Assembly (NCBI GenBank): GCA_963920665.1
Contig: OY987273.1
Span: 7,380,501-7,444,500 of the forward strand
DNA from: Straminergon stramineum
Taxonomy: Eukaryota; Streptophyta; Bryopsida; Hypnales; Calliergonaceae
Reading direction: 5' to 3'
DNA length: 64,000 nucleotides
Shown: positions 1 through 10,282 of the stretch, piece after piece
Layout of the letters: each line of letters begins with the position of its first letter
Position numbering within the stretch: the stretch's first letter is position 1
The notes under the pieces: model-generated
Seen by the model: only the letters and a program-made list of their open reading frames with translations
Told to the model about the DNA's origin: nothing
The model's database searches: none
Program-made: the position numbers and the translations under genes

Positions 1-740
1 CTTGGGAAGCTAGTCTGGATCCTTTCTTTTGGAATCTGTGGACATCTACCCAAACATCATCCATCCAAGTTACAAGTCAACCCCTCACCATCAGCTTGTA
101 CTGATTCGGAGCTCCTACGATGAATTCTTGAATCATCTCCTCATTCTTAAGGGTCCATGGCCTACGTATTAATCCGACACACCCTATATACATCAAGTCA
201 TCTTCTAACTATTTCCGGATGATCTGCTAGTAGGGATGGTGGGACAAACCATCCGGGTAGTGTCTGTATGCTTACGGATACTTCCCTCCACTATCAAAGC
301 CAATAACTAAGTAAAGATCTAGTATGAACAATATCATCTTCACTTTCCTCTTCTTGATGCAATCACTAACTCACCATTATTTCACTCAACTATACAAGTG
401 CAAACGTCTACAAAAGAAAGAGAAAGAAGATGCACCATCCAGGGTTTAAGTACCCATCATTCTACTGATCCTTCCTCATAGGAGACCGTTTTCTGTAATG
501 GTTCCCTAGATTTCTAGACCGGAACTTTAGGATATAGGCTGTCTCTATCTGGGTTTTCAGATTTCAGGTTTGTTTTAGATTTGGTTACAAAATCCCTAGT
601 TCATCTCTTGAGCCTCAGTATAATATTTAAGCTAAGCAAATTCTAATTTCTTATGCCTAACCCTAAAAATTGAAAATTTAACTCTATCCTAATTCTATTT
701 CATACTAATTCTATCCTTTCCAAGTTTTCGTCTCGTAACA
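1..740 (-). mobile_element. Family A element, copy 1 (partial, 5' part only)
   Basis: Minus-strand sequence matches the first ~740 bp of the 3.5-kb family A elements at 4688, 21342, 25587 and 53562, including the 5' leader and the start of the ORF (about position 294 downward). Its 5' terminus reads TGTTACGAGA on the minus strand, ending at 740, and fits the TGTnnnnAGA pattern of the other copies. The rest lies beyond the window edge. The ORF start codon appears degraded (ATA in place of ATG). Confidence 0.75.
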
Positions 741-1097
741 AGGGTTGCTATAGATTAGGTTTTTTGCGATGTTGTAGACTAGTTGGCTTATCCTGAATAG
801 GAAGACATTTCCGTGACATGCACAAGGTCTATTTGTACCTACTATGTGGATTGGACACATATCAACCAACACTAGGATCGCTCAAGATATCCGGTCTAGG
901 TGAAGGTTGGAATGGTGAGCATCAACTAATGTCAACATGGCCAATTCAGAAAGAGATTGATTGATGTGGCACAGGCATTGTAGTAGAAGAACTCGAAGAA
1001 AGATGGCACATTGGCATTGTGTCAAATAACATGCATAGAGGTGTTTTGGAAGAAGACAATGAATTTGGAGACATTCCCCTCGAAGTCATGAGGGGGA
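741..1097. other. No recognisable gene
   Basis: Short stretch between the family A end and the coiled-coil pseudogene. It may hold the frameshifted N-terminal part of that pseudogene, since an open segment around 1035-1090 appears to run into it in another frame. No promoter or repeat seen. Confidence 0.4.
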
Positions 1098-1742
1098 GTG
1101 CCTCCAAACAAGTTGGCTAGCATCCCTCCAAATGATGATGTGGTGATGAAATCCACCACGGTAATGAGGGGCAAAGACACAATGAGGGATGAGCCATCCA
1201 CTGCATGGCCTACAACTGTGGACATGTTGCAAGGTGAATTGAGGTGGACGGACAATGATAGGACCCCCCAAGAGATCGACCTCGAGAATATCAAAGTGAA
1301 AGATTCATGTTGGCTTTTTTCTCCTATGAGATGGCTCAATGAAGGACTTGTTCTTTTGATGACTACAGCTATTGAAGCGTATCTTGTTAATGATGAATTT
1401 ATCATGTTGCATACAAAGGCATAGGCATTGCAAGACCAACTTACCAAAGATACTAAAGCACATGCTAAAGAATTGTCAATAGAGAAAAAGAGGGTCAAAG
1501 CCCTTGAGGAAAAGATAAGATTATTGAGGGTCCAACCACCTAAATCTATTCTTCTTGAAACAAATTTTAGGGATGCAAAGGGTATTGAATTGGCTACATT
1601 GAATGCCATGCAAGCACACACAAAGCAAGCTAAATTAGAAGTACAAGCCTTAATGATAGAAGTGTATGAATTATTGGGCGCTATAAATGACTACAATGAC
1701 ATGCATTCCAAATATAAAAATTTGCAAGTAAAAGTAAAGTGA
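1098..1742 (+). pseudogene. Coiled-coil, retroelement-like protein remnant
   Basis: Two open stretches (1098-1424 and 1428-1742) lie in one frame, separated by a single TAG after LHTKA, giving about 214 codons. The second half is rich in Glu, Lys and Leu (for example LSIEKKRVKALEEKIRLL) and looks like a coiled coil. The frame is lost upstream near 1090, probably by a frameshift, and downstream of 1742 only broken stretches remain. No zinc knuckle, protease or polymerase motif is visible. Gag-like or structural transposon proteins of plants often have this composition, but I do not recognise the family; the assignment to a retroelement is inference from composition and surroundings. Confidence 0.4.
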
Positions 1743-3429
1743 TTGGCTACGGAGGCAAGGACATGAAGGTCATGGTGCTCAACATGAAGCCCATTTTCAT
1801 TTTAGCCTGCAATGAATTAGAGCAAATGCAAAGTGAAGTTAGGAGGATGGCTACAAAATTTTGAGATGGAGAGGGACGTTATTTTGGCATGACATCATGG
1901 CCACTAATTGATGGCTTGTTTCCAGAATGTTTGCTAGAAATGAATGGCAACAATAGCATCGATTAGAACATGGATCCAACCCTTGAGTTTGAATATGAGA
2001 GTGTACGGTACAAATATTGAGGTGTAGGTGATAATGGTAGAGACCTCTTGCCACTACCACGAGCCGACGTGCCCTATTTTGTTAAAGATGGCACGACTTG
2101 CTACCTTGGTTGTCATCCATTTGGATCAAAAGGTGGTTGGACTTTATCGTGGCCCTAATAACACCATATAGCTCCAAACACATTTATAAAGCCCTTTATA
2201 GCTTTCAGGGCTCACCACACTCCAATATTGGTATCACTTAAGCCCAACTAACTAATACTGCACATGCCACGCACTCACAACATTAGTTCCCATTTCCAAC
2301 TCACATTGCTAAGTCCCAATGCTCGGAACTTCTAGCACGCACCCCACTTGTGATACCTAGCATATTTCTTGGTGATATGGGGTGGACTTCCATCTTATTG
2401 TGCTAGGACTCATGGTGGCACTACTCCCCACAGTCCTAACCGCCCTTGGTTGTCACCTCACTCCATACTAGTCTCTTTTTGTATTTGCTACTTTCACACC
2501 AACACTAATCGGGACTCACAACTCGAGACACATTGCCAAGGGCTTAGCAAGGAGTAGAACACCAAACAACCAATGCCTCGGGACACACACACAAGTGTCC
2601 CAAGGAGCCTTGAAGTTAGTGGTGAAGTTACATCACCACCCATGAGTCACTAGGACTCACCAAGGCTCCAAAAAGAAGTGAGGAGGAACACCAACCCTAC
2701 CTATAGTACTCTTTGTAGGATTCAATAGTCCCCCCCCCCTTGTAGGTCAAAGGGACTTCCCAAACCCCCTTGGGTTTTGGAAGACCATGCATTTTCAACC
2801 GAAATCCTGAAGTTCCTACTCTATTTAGACTTCCGAACTTCCAAACGGTGTAGCTTTGCGGCTAGAGCTTCAAATCCTACATGCAAGTTGATTTTGGATA
2901 TTTACGTGACAAGTAGATGCTGATGAATTGGTCACTTGTCCCATTTGGACAAGTTCTCACAAAGTTATGGCCCTCCAAAGATTCGGGTTCAACGGGAGTG
3001 GCATCACACCTTTACCACAACCCTTCTCTTGGTCATAACTTTTGACTCATGTCTTAGAACCTCATAATACTTGGTATTCTAGGTTCCTTGTCTTTGTAGC
3101 TTTCCAATGATATGTTGCATGTCATATTTTGGTGAGGGATTCTTTGGGAACCCCTTGTTTCTAGCTTATTAGTGTATTGGCTCCACCGGGACCCCCCAAC
3201 TTTGAAAGGCCATAACTTCTAGCCTTCTAGTCCAAATCACGCATTCTTTGAACAATGAGAAGTGTCTTCTCAAGATATTTCCAGGAATGTATGACATGAT
3301 AGTATGCTTTTCTTATCCAAGGCACTATTGCGCCCTGTTTACTTGTGAGTCTCTCATCTCTCCCTTTTTAGCCTATTGCAAGGCTTGGGAAATCACCCCC
3401 AAGGTCCCCCTTGCTCACTAAGGCACTTC
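1743..3429. other. Degenerate repeat-derived DNA, no gene
   Basis: Translation in all frames is broken. A C-rich run (2733-2741) is followed by a short imperfect hairpin around 2754-2785 with arms CTTCCCAAACCCC and TTGGGTTTTGGAAG. Repeated phrases such as 'gagtcactaggactcacc' give it the feel of an old LTR or leader, but no matching second LTR occurs in the window. Nothing further can be supported. Confidence 0.4.
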
Positions 3430-4015
3430 GGACACCCCAAGGAGATAAGGGCTTGACAAGGCACATCTCCTTGTCATTGAGTACTACTCTATACAAAGAC
3501 ATCAACCATGTATTGTCAAACAACTTCCTCAAAGATGACTTTAGTGCTTGTTGAAGCTCTCTCAACAACTTTGCCAATGAATTGATGGTGTAATTTGAAT
3601 CATGCTAAAAGAAATCTGAATTATAATGTGCGTAGCAAACACCAACATGACTGTATGCAATCATGCCACTGACGGACACAAGCAACTTTGTTAAACCATC
3701 AAAATCCTTACTTTTATGGGAAAAGACAAGAGAAGTTGTTTTTGCACAATCCATCTTGTCGTGCATGACTATAAGACATTCATGTGGACCAATTTGAGAC
3801 TAATATCAATTCGTGTAATAAAACTTCCTATGAACGCGATCAATGGCAAGGTGTCTGTCCAGCCTCCTCGACCACAGCATAGTGGTTTGATACCTTGCAA
3901 GAGCACTCTGCACGAGTTCGCATAATTTGTCACAAACAACACAATGAGAAAAATTGTCTCCAAGCTACTTCATATCGTACTCTAGAAACCTAGTAGACCT
4001 AATTTTGCTCAAGTA

Positions 4016-4268
4016 AGGCCATATTCGTTATATTGAGACTTTTCATAGTCTCATTTTTATCCTCGACTCAAAGATAAACTCCTTTATCTCTTAACTAGTA
4101 TTTTTTTATAAATAGGTAACAACACCAACTTTGAGAATTACATCATAGGATCACTATTTGAGAATTTTTTCTTTTTTCTTTCAATTACTATTTTTTTAAA
4201 TGAATTTTCCAATAACTAACATTCTATCTCAAAATTTGCAAAAAGTCTCAATATAACGAATATGACCT
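4016..4268. mobile_element. MITE with ~27-bp terminal inverted repeats
   Basis: Ends are AGGCCATATTCGTTATATTG and, inverted, AGGTCATATTCGTTATATTG, continuing to GAGACTTTT on both sides. It interrupts the DUF7869-like pseudogene, where the better copy at 59.57 kb has no insert, so the boundaries are supported by an empty-site comparison. TA flanks both sides (4014-4015 and 4269-4270), compatible with a Tc1/mariner-like duplication; AAGT is an alternative 4-bp reading. It has no coding capacity. Confidence 0.75.
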
Positions 4269-5281
4269 TAAGTTCAATGTTCGAACCTCCTTCAATCCAA
4301 AAGTTGTATTCACTTCATTGATTTTTGCCATCTAACCCTTCCAGTGAAATATAGCTAGCAAAATCTTTGCAACAACCTTTTCTCCTTACTTGAGAGTGTG
4401 AGATTTATATGGCTTGTGATCTGCTTTTGATTCAAAGATGCACTTCAAAGTAATAGCCACTTGTTCCATGTGTTACCTTGGCTTCAATAATCCCATGTAA
4501 CCATATTCCGTAGCTTCTTGACCATTCTTCATGGTGTATTTTTGATAGCGGTAAAATGTAGACTTGGGAACCCTACCAATATGCATTTGAGCTCACATGC
4601 ACATGTCTATCTCCTCAATTGTGAACATCCTTCTCCCTCATGAGTCACAATGCATCCGCCTATGAACTTTGGTCTTGACATACACTTTGTTGGAAGATAG
4701 AAACTTAGAATAGGGAGAGTTAGTATAAAATAGAACTATTATAAAGTCGAATTTTTGGTTTTTTTTGGTTAAGCAAATGTAATTAGAGTCAGCTAAGCTT
4801 AAATATTATAACTAGTCTATAGAAATGTACAGGGTATTCCGTAAATAGACCAGAGTCAAATTTGGAATCTAGAAATCCAGATAGGTAGAACCTATAGTCT
4901 AGGGTTCCTTCTAGGAACCTAGGGAATCGTTATAGCAATGGTCTTCTACCGAGAGCAGTCGATAGAACATCGGGTACTTAAACCTCGACACCTCCATTTT
5001 TTTTCTCCCATAGATTTTTGTGCTCTTATAGTTCGTTAAAAGAGTAGTGAGTTAGTGACCACGTCTAGAAGAAGAAAGTAAAGATGATGTTGTCCACACC
5101 AGATCCATAGTTAGTTACGATAATTGATGGCGGAAGGTAGTAGTCGTGACCATACAGTCATGGCCCGGGTGGTCTATCCTGCCATCCCTATTAATTCAAA
5201 CATCCGGAAGCAGTTAGAGAAAGACCTGATGTATATAGGGTGTATCTGGTTGATACAGAGGCTATAGACCCTTAGGAATGA

Positions 5282-5312
5282 CACTACAACAAAACGGGTA
5301 TTTTATGACTAC
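5282..5312 (+). repeat. Left terminal inverted repeat of the CACTA element
   Basis: 31 bp, begins CACTACAAC and ends TTTTATGACTAC; pairs with 10252-10282 with 4 mismatches. Confidence 0.9.
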
Positions 5313-5339
5313 AAAAAATGACTGCAATGAGTCGTAAAA

Positions 5340-6240
5340 TCTCAAAATATGACTTAGGTAGAAAACATTGTAGATGACATGTGATATGATTGGGTCTAGT
5401 CATTACCAACTAGTCAAATTTTTCATGAGTCATATTTGCAGTCATTTGTATTGGGGGTATATTTAGCTGTATATTGCCTATGTGGTGTATATGTTGACTA
5501 TCCTTGGAGTCTTGACTTTTCCTTGAACTGCCTAGGCAAAAGAAAAAAAAGTCTACATGGAATATGACTCTATGTAGTCATATTTTTGGCTGACGTGGAA
5601 TATGACTACGTCGAGTCATATTTTGGTTCATGTGGAATATGACTCTATGTAGTCATATTTTTGGTTAATGTGGAATATAACTTCTATGAGTCATATTTTT
5701 GGTTGATGTGAAAAATGACTCTCATGAGTCATATTTTTTATCGATGTGAAAAATGACTTTTATGAGTCATATGCTCTACATGTTGATGTAAAAATGACTC
5801 TAGTGGGTTGAATTTTTTGTTGATGTGGAATATGATCTTCATGAGTCATATTTTTGGTTGATGTGAAAAATGACTCTCGTGAGTCATATTTTTTGTGATT
5901 ATGAAAAATGACTGTCATGAGTTATATGCTCTACATGTTGATGTAAAAATGACTCTAAAAAGTCATAATTTTTTCTTGATGTGGAATATGACTTTCATGA
6001 GTCATAATTTTATTGATGTGAAATATGACTAATGTAAGTCATATTTTACCTCATGTAGTAGTTCACATGGAATATTACTTGTAATTTTATGATTGAATGT
6101 AGTCATAATTTTAAAAACATAGAGTCACATTAATAACATGATTGTGAGCATTATATAACTACAACGAGTTATATTTTGGCTAAGATATATTATAAAATAT
6201 GACTCAAGCAAGTAATATTTGTAACTGGGGTGACTTGAAG
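5340..6240. repeat. Left subterminal repeat array of the CACTA element
   Basis: About ten units of roughly 55-65 bp, each containing AATATGACT...AGTCATATTTTT, often as the small palindrome ATGACTCnnGAGTCAT, separated by GGTTGATGTGGAA-like spacers. Such arrays are the transposase-binding sites in En/Spm-type elements. Confidence 0.8.
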
Positions 6241-6599
6241 TTTATAGTAGCTGTTGTTGTAAACTACAATCACATTCCATACATTCTAAATCGACTTGAG
6301 GCATTGCAATCATGCATCAATATGGTTTAGGAGTTGAATAAATGACTCCATCCAGTAAATACTGAGTACATATGATTTTTAAGATGTATAAGAGATAGTT
6401 ATATTGAAGGAAGAAAATGCAAGAAAAAATGTGATTCTTTTCAATGACATTTATTAGTCACTAACACAAAACATATCACAATAATATTTTGTAAATGTAT
6501 ATTCCTACACATTCTAAGACCTATAGTCCTTACAAAAATGTGAAGAAGTTGCTTCTCCAATGTTGTAAGTAGCCTCCGATAACTTCATTCCAGCTTTAA

Positions 6600-7400
6600 G
6601 TGCCTACATATACAATGAAGAAGATTAATTTTTAGTGAATGAACAATATAGTTCAACCTTCAAAGATTTAAGGCAACAAAAAATATAAAGCACAAGTTTA
6701 AAGTAAGAAAAATTCATAACCACTATATCTTTAGAAAACATAAATAAATAAGAAGAAAGAACAACAATAAAGATAAAAGAAACAAGAACTAGAAGGTGGC
6801 AAGTGTTAAGAGGTAAGAAGAAGTAAGAAGAAGTAAAAATTAAGCTGTTACAAAACAAAACAAGAGACACAACTTAAAATGCAATAAAATGCAACAAATA
6901 ACAAGAGAAAAAAAGAACTAAGAGGCAACAAGAAGCAACAAGAAATATGATTTAAAATGCAATAAATGCAATAAATAACAAGAAAAAGTAAGAATTAAAA
7001 AGAAACAAGAAACACACGTTCAAATGAATCAAAAATAAATTAAAAGTAAGAATTAGGAAGCAACAAGAGACAAGAACTAGGAAGCAAAAATTAAGATGGA
7101 ACAAGAAGAAACTAGAAGCAAGAATCAAGAACTAAGAAATAAAAAAAGTAGAAACTAAGAAGCAAGAATTAAAAAGTAATAAGAGGAAACTACAAATAAG
7201 ATTCAAGAACTCAAAAGAAACAAAAATTAAGAACTAGGAAGCAAGAATTAAGAGGTAACAAGAAAAAACTAGAAGCAAAGATCAAGAACTAAAAAGAAAC
7301 AAAAAGTAAGGACTAGGAGGCAAGAAGAACCAAGAGCTAGAAAACAACAAGAAACAAAACGTAAGAGGCAACAAAAAACAAAGAAGAAGAAGAAGAAATG
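6600..7400 (+). repeat. Strand-asymmetric purine-rich tract
   Basis: About 800 bp strongly enriched in A and G on the plus strand, built from variations of AAGAAGCAAGAATTAAGAAG. It ends in (AAG)n followed by short hairpins (GGGTTTCAAAACCC). Reads on the minus strand as an artificial Ser/Leu/Phe-rich frame; not a gene. Confidence 0.7.
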
Positions 7401-9089
7401 GCAGCTAGGGTTTCAAAACCCTAAATCAATGGCGGCTACATAGAAGTGGCGGCGAGGGTTTTAAAATCCTAGTCATGTACATTACTTGCTCTAGTCATGC
7501 AAGTCAATAAATATGACTATACTAAGCAATTAAGTTATTTTAACAACAAAATTGCTTACAAAGTGGATGTATGTTATAATACAACTCTATAAAATGTGTA
7601 AAGAGAAGTTACAAGGCCTTAAGCACCTATAGTTTTGGCAAAAAAAAGACAACTAAGCAAATGTCATGCATGAATCAAAGTATCTACATCCATGTACTAA
7701 GTATGTAAGAGCAAAAGTATTTTATAAAGGCAATATTAAAAAACATTTTTGAATTTTTTAAAAGGGATTATGTTTTTATAGTCTATATCTTTATAAAAAT
7801 ATTCAAACAACCATCTTTTAATTGCAATACAACCATGGTATTTTTTTATCCAAAACTAATGCCATAGATTATCCAATTTTATCATACTCTATCTTCCATA
7901 ATTTTTCTCTATTTTTTAAAGTGTGATATGTTACTCGATTCCTCTACAAATTAACGAAGTGTTCTTGAATTCCAAATTGGATTTAATAAATTCTTAGAGG
8001 TTTGATTTAAATCTTTAATTTTTAACACAACTATAGTTTCTACAAGAAGAGAATAAACTATGTGCCAAATTGAAGGACATGCCTTGGAATTTGTTTTCAC
8101 AACAACTTTATTCTCCAACATGTATATTATAATTGTATCATGAAGTCTGTTATAATCCATTTTTGTTACATTTTTTGTGTTTTTCCATACAACTTAAATA
8201 ATAACTTTTACAACAAAGAGTATAAATTAGATATATGATCTCATTCTTTTCTTTCAACCTATATCTTTCTACTTTTTCCTCTTGACTTTCTCCAAATTAT
8301 TTTCAACATTTTTTTTTTTCCTTCATTTTTTGAAATAGTTTAGAATTGCAATCTTTGACTTCTACTAGTACTAATTGATTTCTAATTACTCTAAGAATTA
8401 AACAATTGTAACAACATCAACCTCGTAAGTGCTAACTAAATATCTACTTAAAATTTGAAAAATTCATTTAATTAACTACGTGTATTATAATCAACAATCT
8501 CTGTTTAATACATAGTCAAATCCCTATAAGGGGGTCATATTAGTCTCTTAACCATGTCCAAAGCTTGGAATAGCAACTTAGAACCTACGCTTCTTCTTCA
8601 AACACTTAGAGACTCTCAACACAAATCGCACTCCTCACTTAATCTTGCTCCATGGCCACTTGAACATGAATTTTTCTCATACTCTTTTTTCTTCTCTTTG
8701 GATTAGATTTTTTCCAATCTTCAAGTAATTTTTTTAAACTCTGTAGCCTTCAATCTACATCACTAGTTTAAATGCATTAGATTTCGTTTTGCATTAGCCA
8801 TCATAATCAATTAACATAATTAGCCAATTCTATAGCAAATTCCAATAGTGAATCAAAGCAGGCCCGATTTCTATCTTGGATTCTCAAGCTTAGTCCTACC
8901 TTGATGTTTTGGTTTGTCCATAGGCTTTTATTCCTCTCTAATTTTTTCTTAAATACTCAAATAAAAATTGATTATCTCCTATTATTAATTGTTTTATTCC
9001 TCTCTAATCTTTTTCTAATTCCTATGAAAATTTTAAATATATTAATTGAAATATAAATATGTGCCATCCCAAATTATTTGGACATTAAT

Positions 9090-10251
9090 TTTGTAATAGA
9101 CACATCATACAAAAGAAAAGAATTTCTTTTAATAGGTATTAAACAAAGTCATCCCAAGGAATGGCCTCGAGGGGCAAAATATAGAAGACCCATCTTAGAT
9201 TGCCAACCTTTTCCTAAGGCTCCAACCAAAGAAAAAAATCTAACTACTAAAGAAATGTGTCTACAAAATATGACTAACTCAAAAATACGACTACCAAATA
9301 TGACTAAAGTGAAATTATGACTGGCAAATATGACTTAGTACTCTTCAAATATATTTCCTACCCAAATTTTCTTCAAGTTGCCCAAAAGAAAAAAAATGTG
9401 ACTATTATAAAAATATGATTGCAAAATATGACTGATGCAAAAATATGACAAATAAATATGACTGACTCAAAAATATGACTACAAAATATGACTAATGCAA
9501 AAATATGACAAATAAATATGATTGACTCAAAAATATGACTACAAAATATGACTAATGCAAAAATATGACTAATAAATATGACTAAAGTGAAATTATGACT
9601 AACAAATATGATTTAGCACTCTCCAAATATAATCCCCACCCAAATTTTCTTCAAACTGTCCAAAAGAAAAAAAATGTGACTATTATAAAAATATGACTAC
9701 AAAATATGACTGACCTAAAAATATGACTACAAAGTATGACTAAAGTGAAATTATGACTAGCAAATATGATTTAGCACTCTCCACATATATTCCCCATCCA
9801 AATTTACTTGAATCTGCCCAAAAAAAAAAAATGTGACTATCATAAAAATATGACTATAAAATATGACTGACTCAAAAATATGACTGCAAAATATGACTAA
9901 AGTGAAATTATGACTAGAAAATATGATTTAGCACTCTCCAAATATATTTTCTGCCCAAATTTTCTTCAAGCCACCCAAAAAAAAAAAATGTGATTATCAT
10001 AAAAATTTGACTACAAAATATGATTGATGCAAAAATATGACTAATAAATATGACTGTGCGTTCCCCAAACATGTTCCCTATGAAGCTCTATGAAGTATTT
10101 TGGAGTTCCCAATGAACATATACTATACGCCCGCAATGTACAAGGCCAAAACATGACTAGCAATCATATTTGTAGTCATATTTTTTTTCAAAGAGTTGGC
10201 CTCCAAAAATATGACTGCGAGTAGCCGCCAGTCATCCTCAGTCATATTTTT
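9090..10251. repeat. Right subterminal repeat array of the CACTA element
   Basis: The core AAAATATGACT recurs every ~19 bp, in inverse orientation to the left array. A higher-order unit of about 157 bp (GCACTCTCCAAATATA... CCCAAATTTTCTTC ...AAAAAAATGTGACTAT) repeats near 9618, 9774 and 9931, with weaker relatives near 9340 and 10058. Confidence 0.8.
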
Positions 10252-10282
10252 GTAGTCATAAAACACATGTTTTCTTGTAGTG
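10252..10282 (-). repeat. Right terminal inverted repeat of the CACTA element
   Basis: Pairs with 5282-5312; ends TTTTCTTGTAGTG followed by the TGA target duplication. Confidence 0.9.

Larger units (their letters stand above)
5282..10282. mobile_element. Non-autonomous CACTA (En/Spm-type) transposon, 5,001 bp
   Basis: The left end begins CACTACAACAAAAC and the inverted right end begins CACTACAAGAAAAC; over the first 31 bp 27 positions agree, both finishing TTTTATGACTAC. It is flanked by a 3-bp duplication TGA (5279-5281, 10283-10285), and removing it restores the family A sequence seen at 21.9 and 54.1 kb. CACTA ends, 3-bp duplications and inverted subterminal repeat arrays are the hallmarks of this superfamily. 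The interior (6.3-9.0 kb) has no open frame longer than about 80 codons and nothing like a CACTA transposase, so it must have moved by help from elsewhere. Confidence 0.9.

Noticed and set aside
1022..1621. 199-codon minus-strand ORF
   Set aside because: It overlaps the plus-strand coiled-coil frame, which has more natural composition; the minus-strand text is its antisense.
6625..6870. 81-codon hydrophobic minus-strand ORF as a membrane protein
   Set aside because: It is the complement of the purine tract; Ser, Leu and Phe follow from TC-rich composition.
9078..9320. 80-codon ORF at the start of the right subterminal array as a CACTA gene
   Set aside because: Its second half translates the AATATGACT repeats and no transposase motif is present.
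9090..10251. Regular short repeats as a CRISPR array
   Set aside because: Repeats are degenerate and closely packed without unique spacers, lie within a eukaryotic transposon, and mirror the opposite end.
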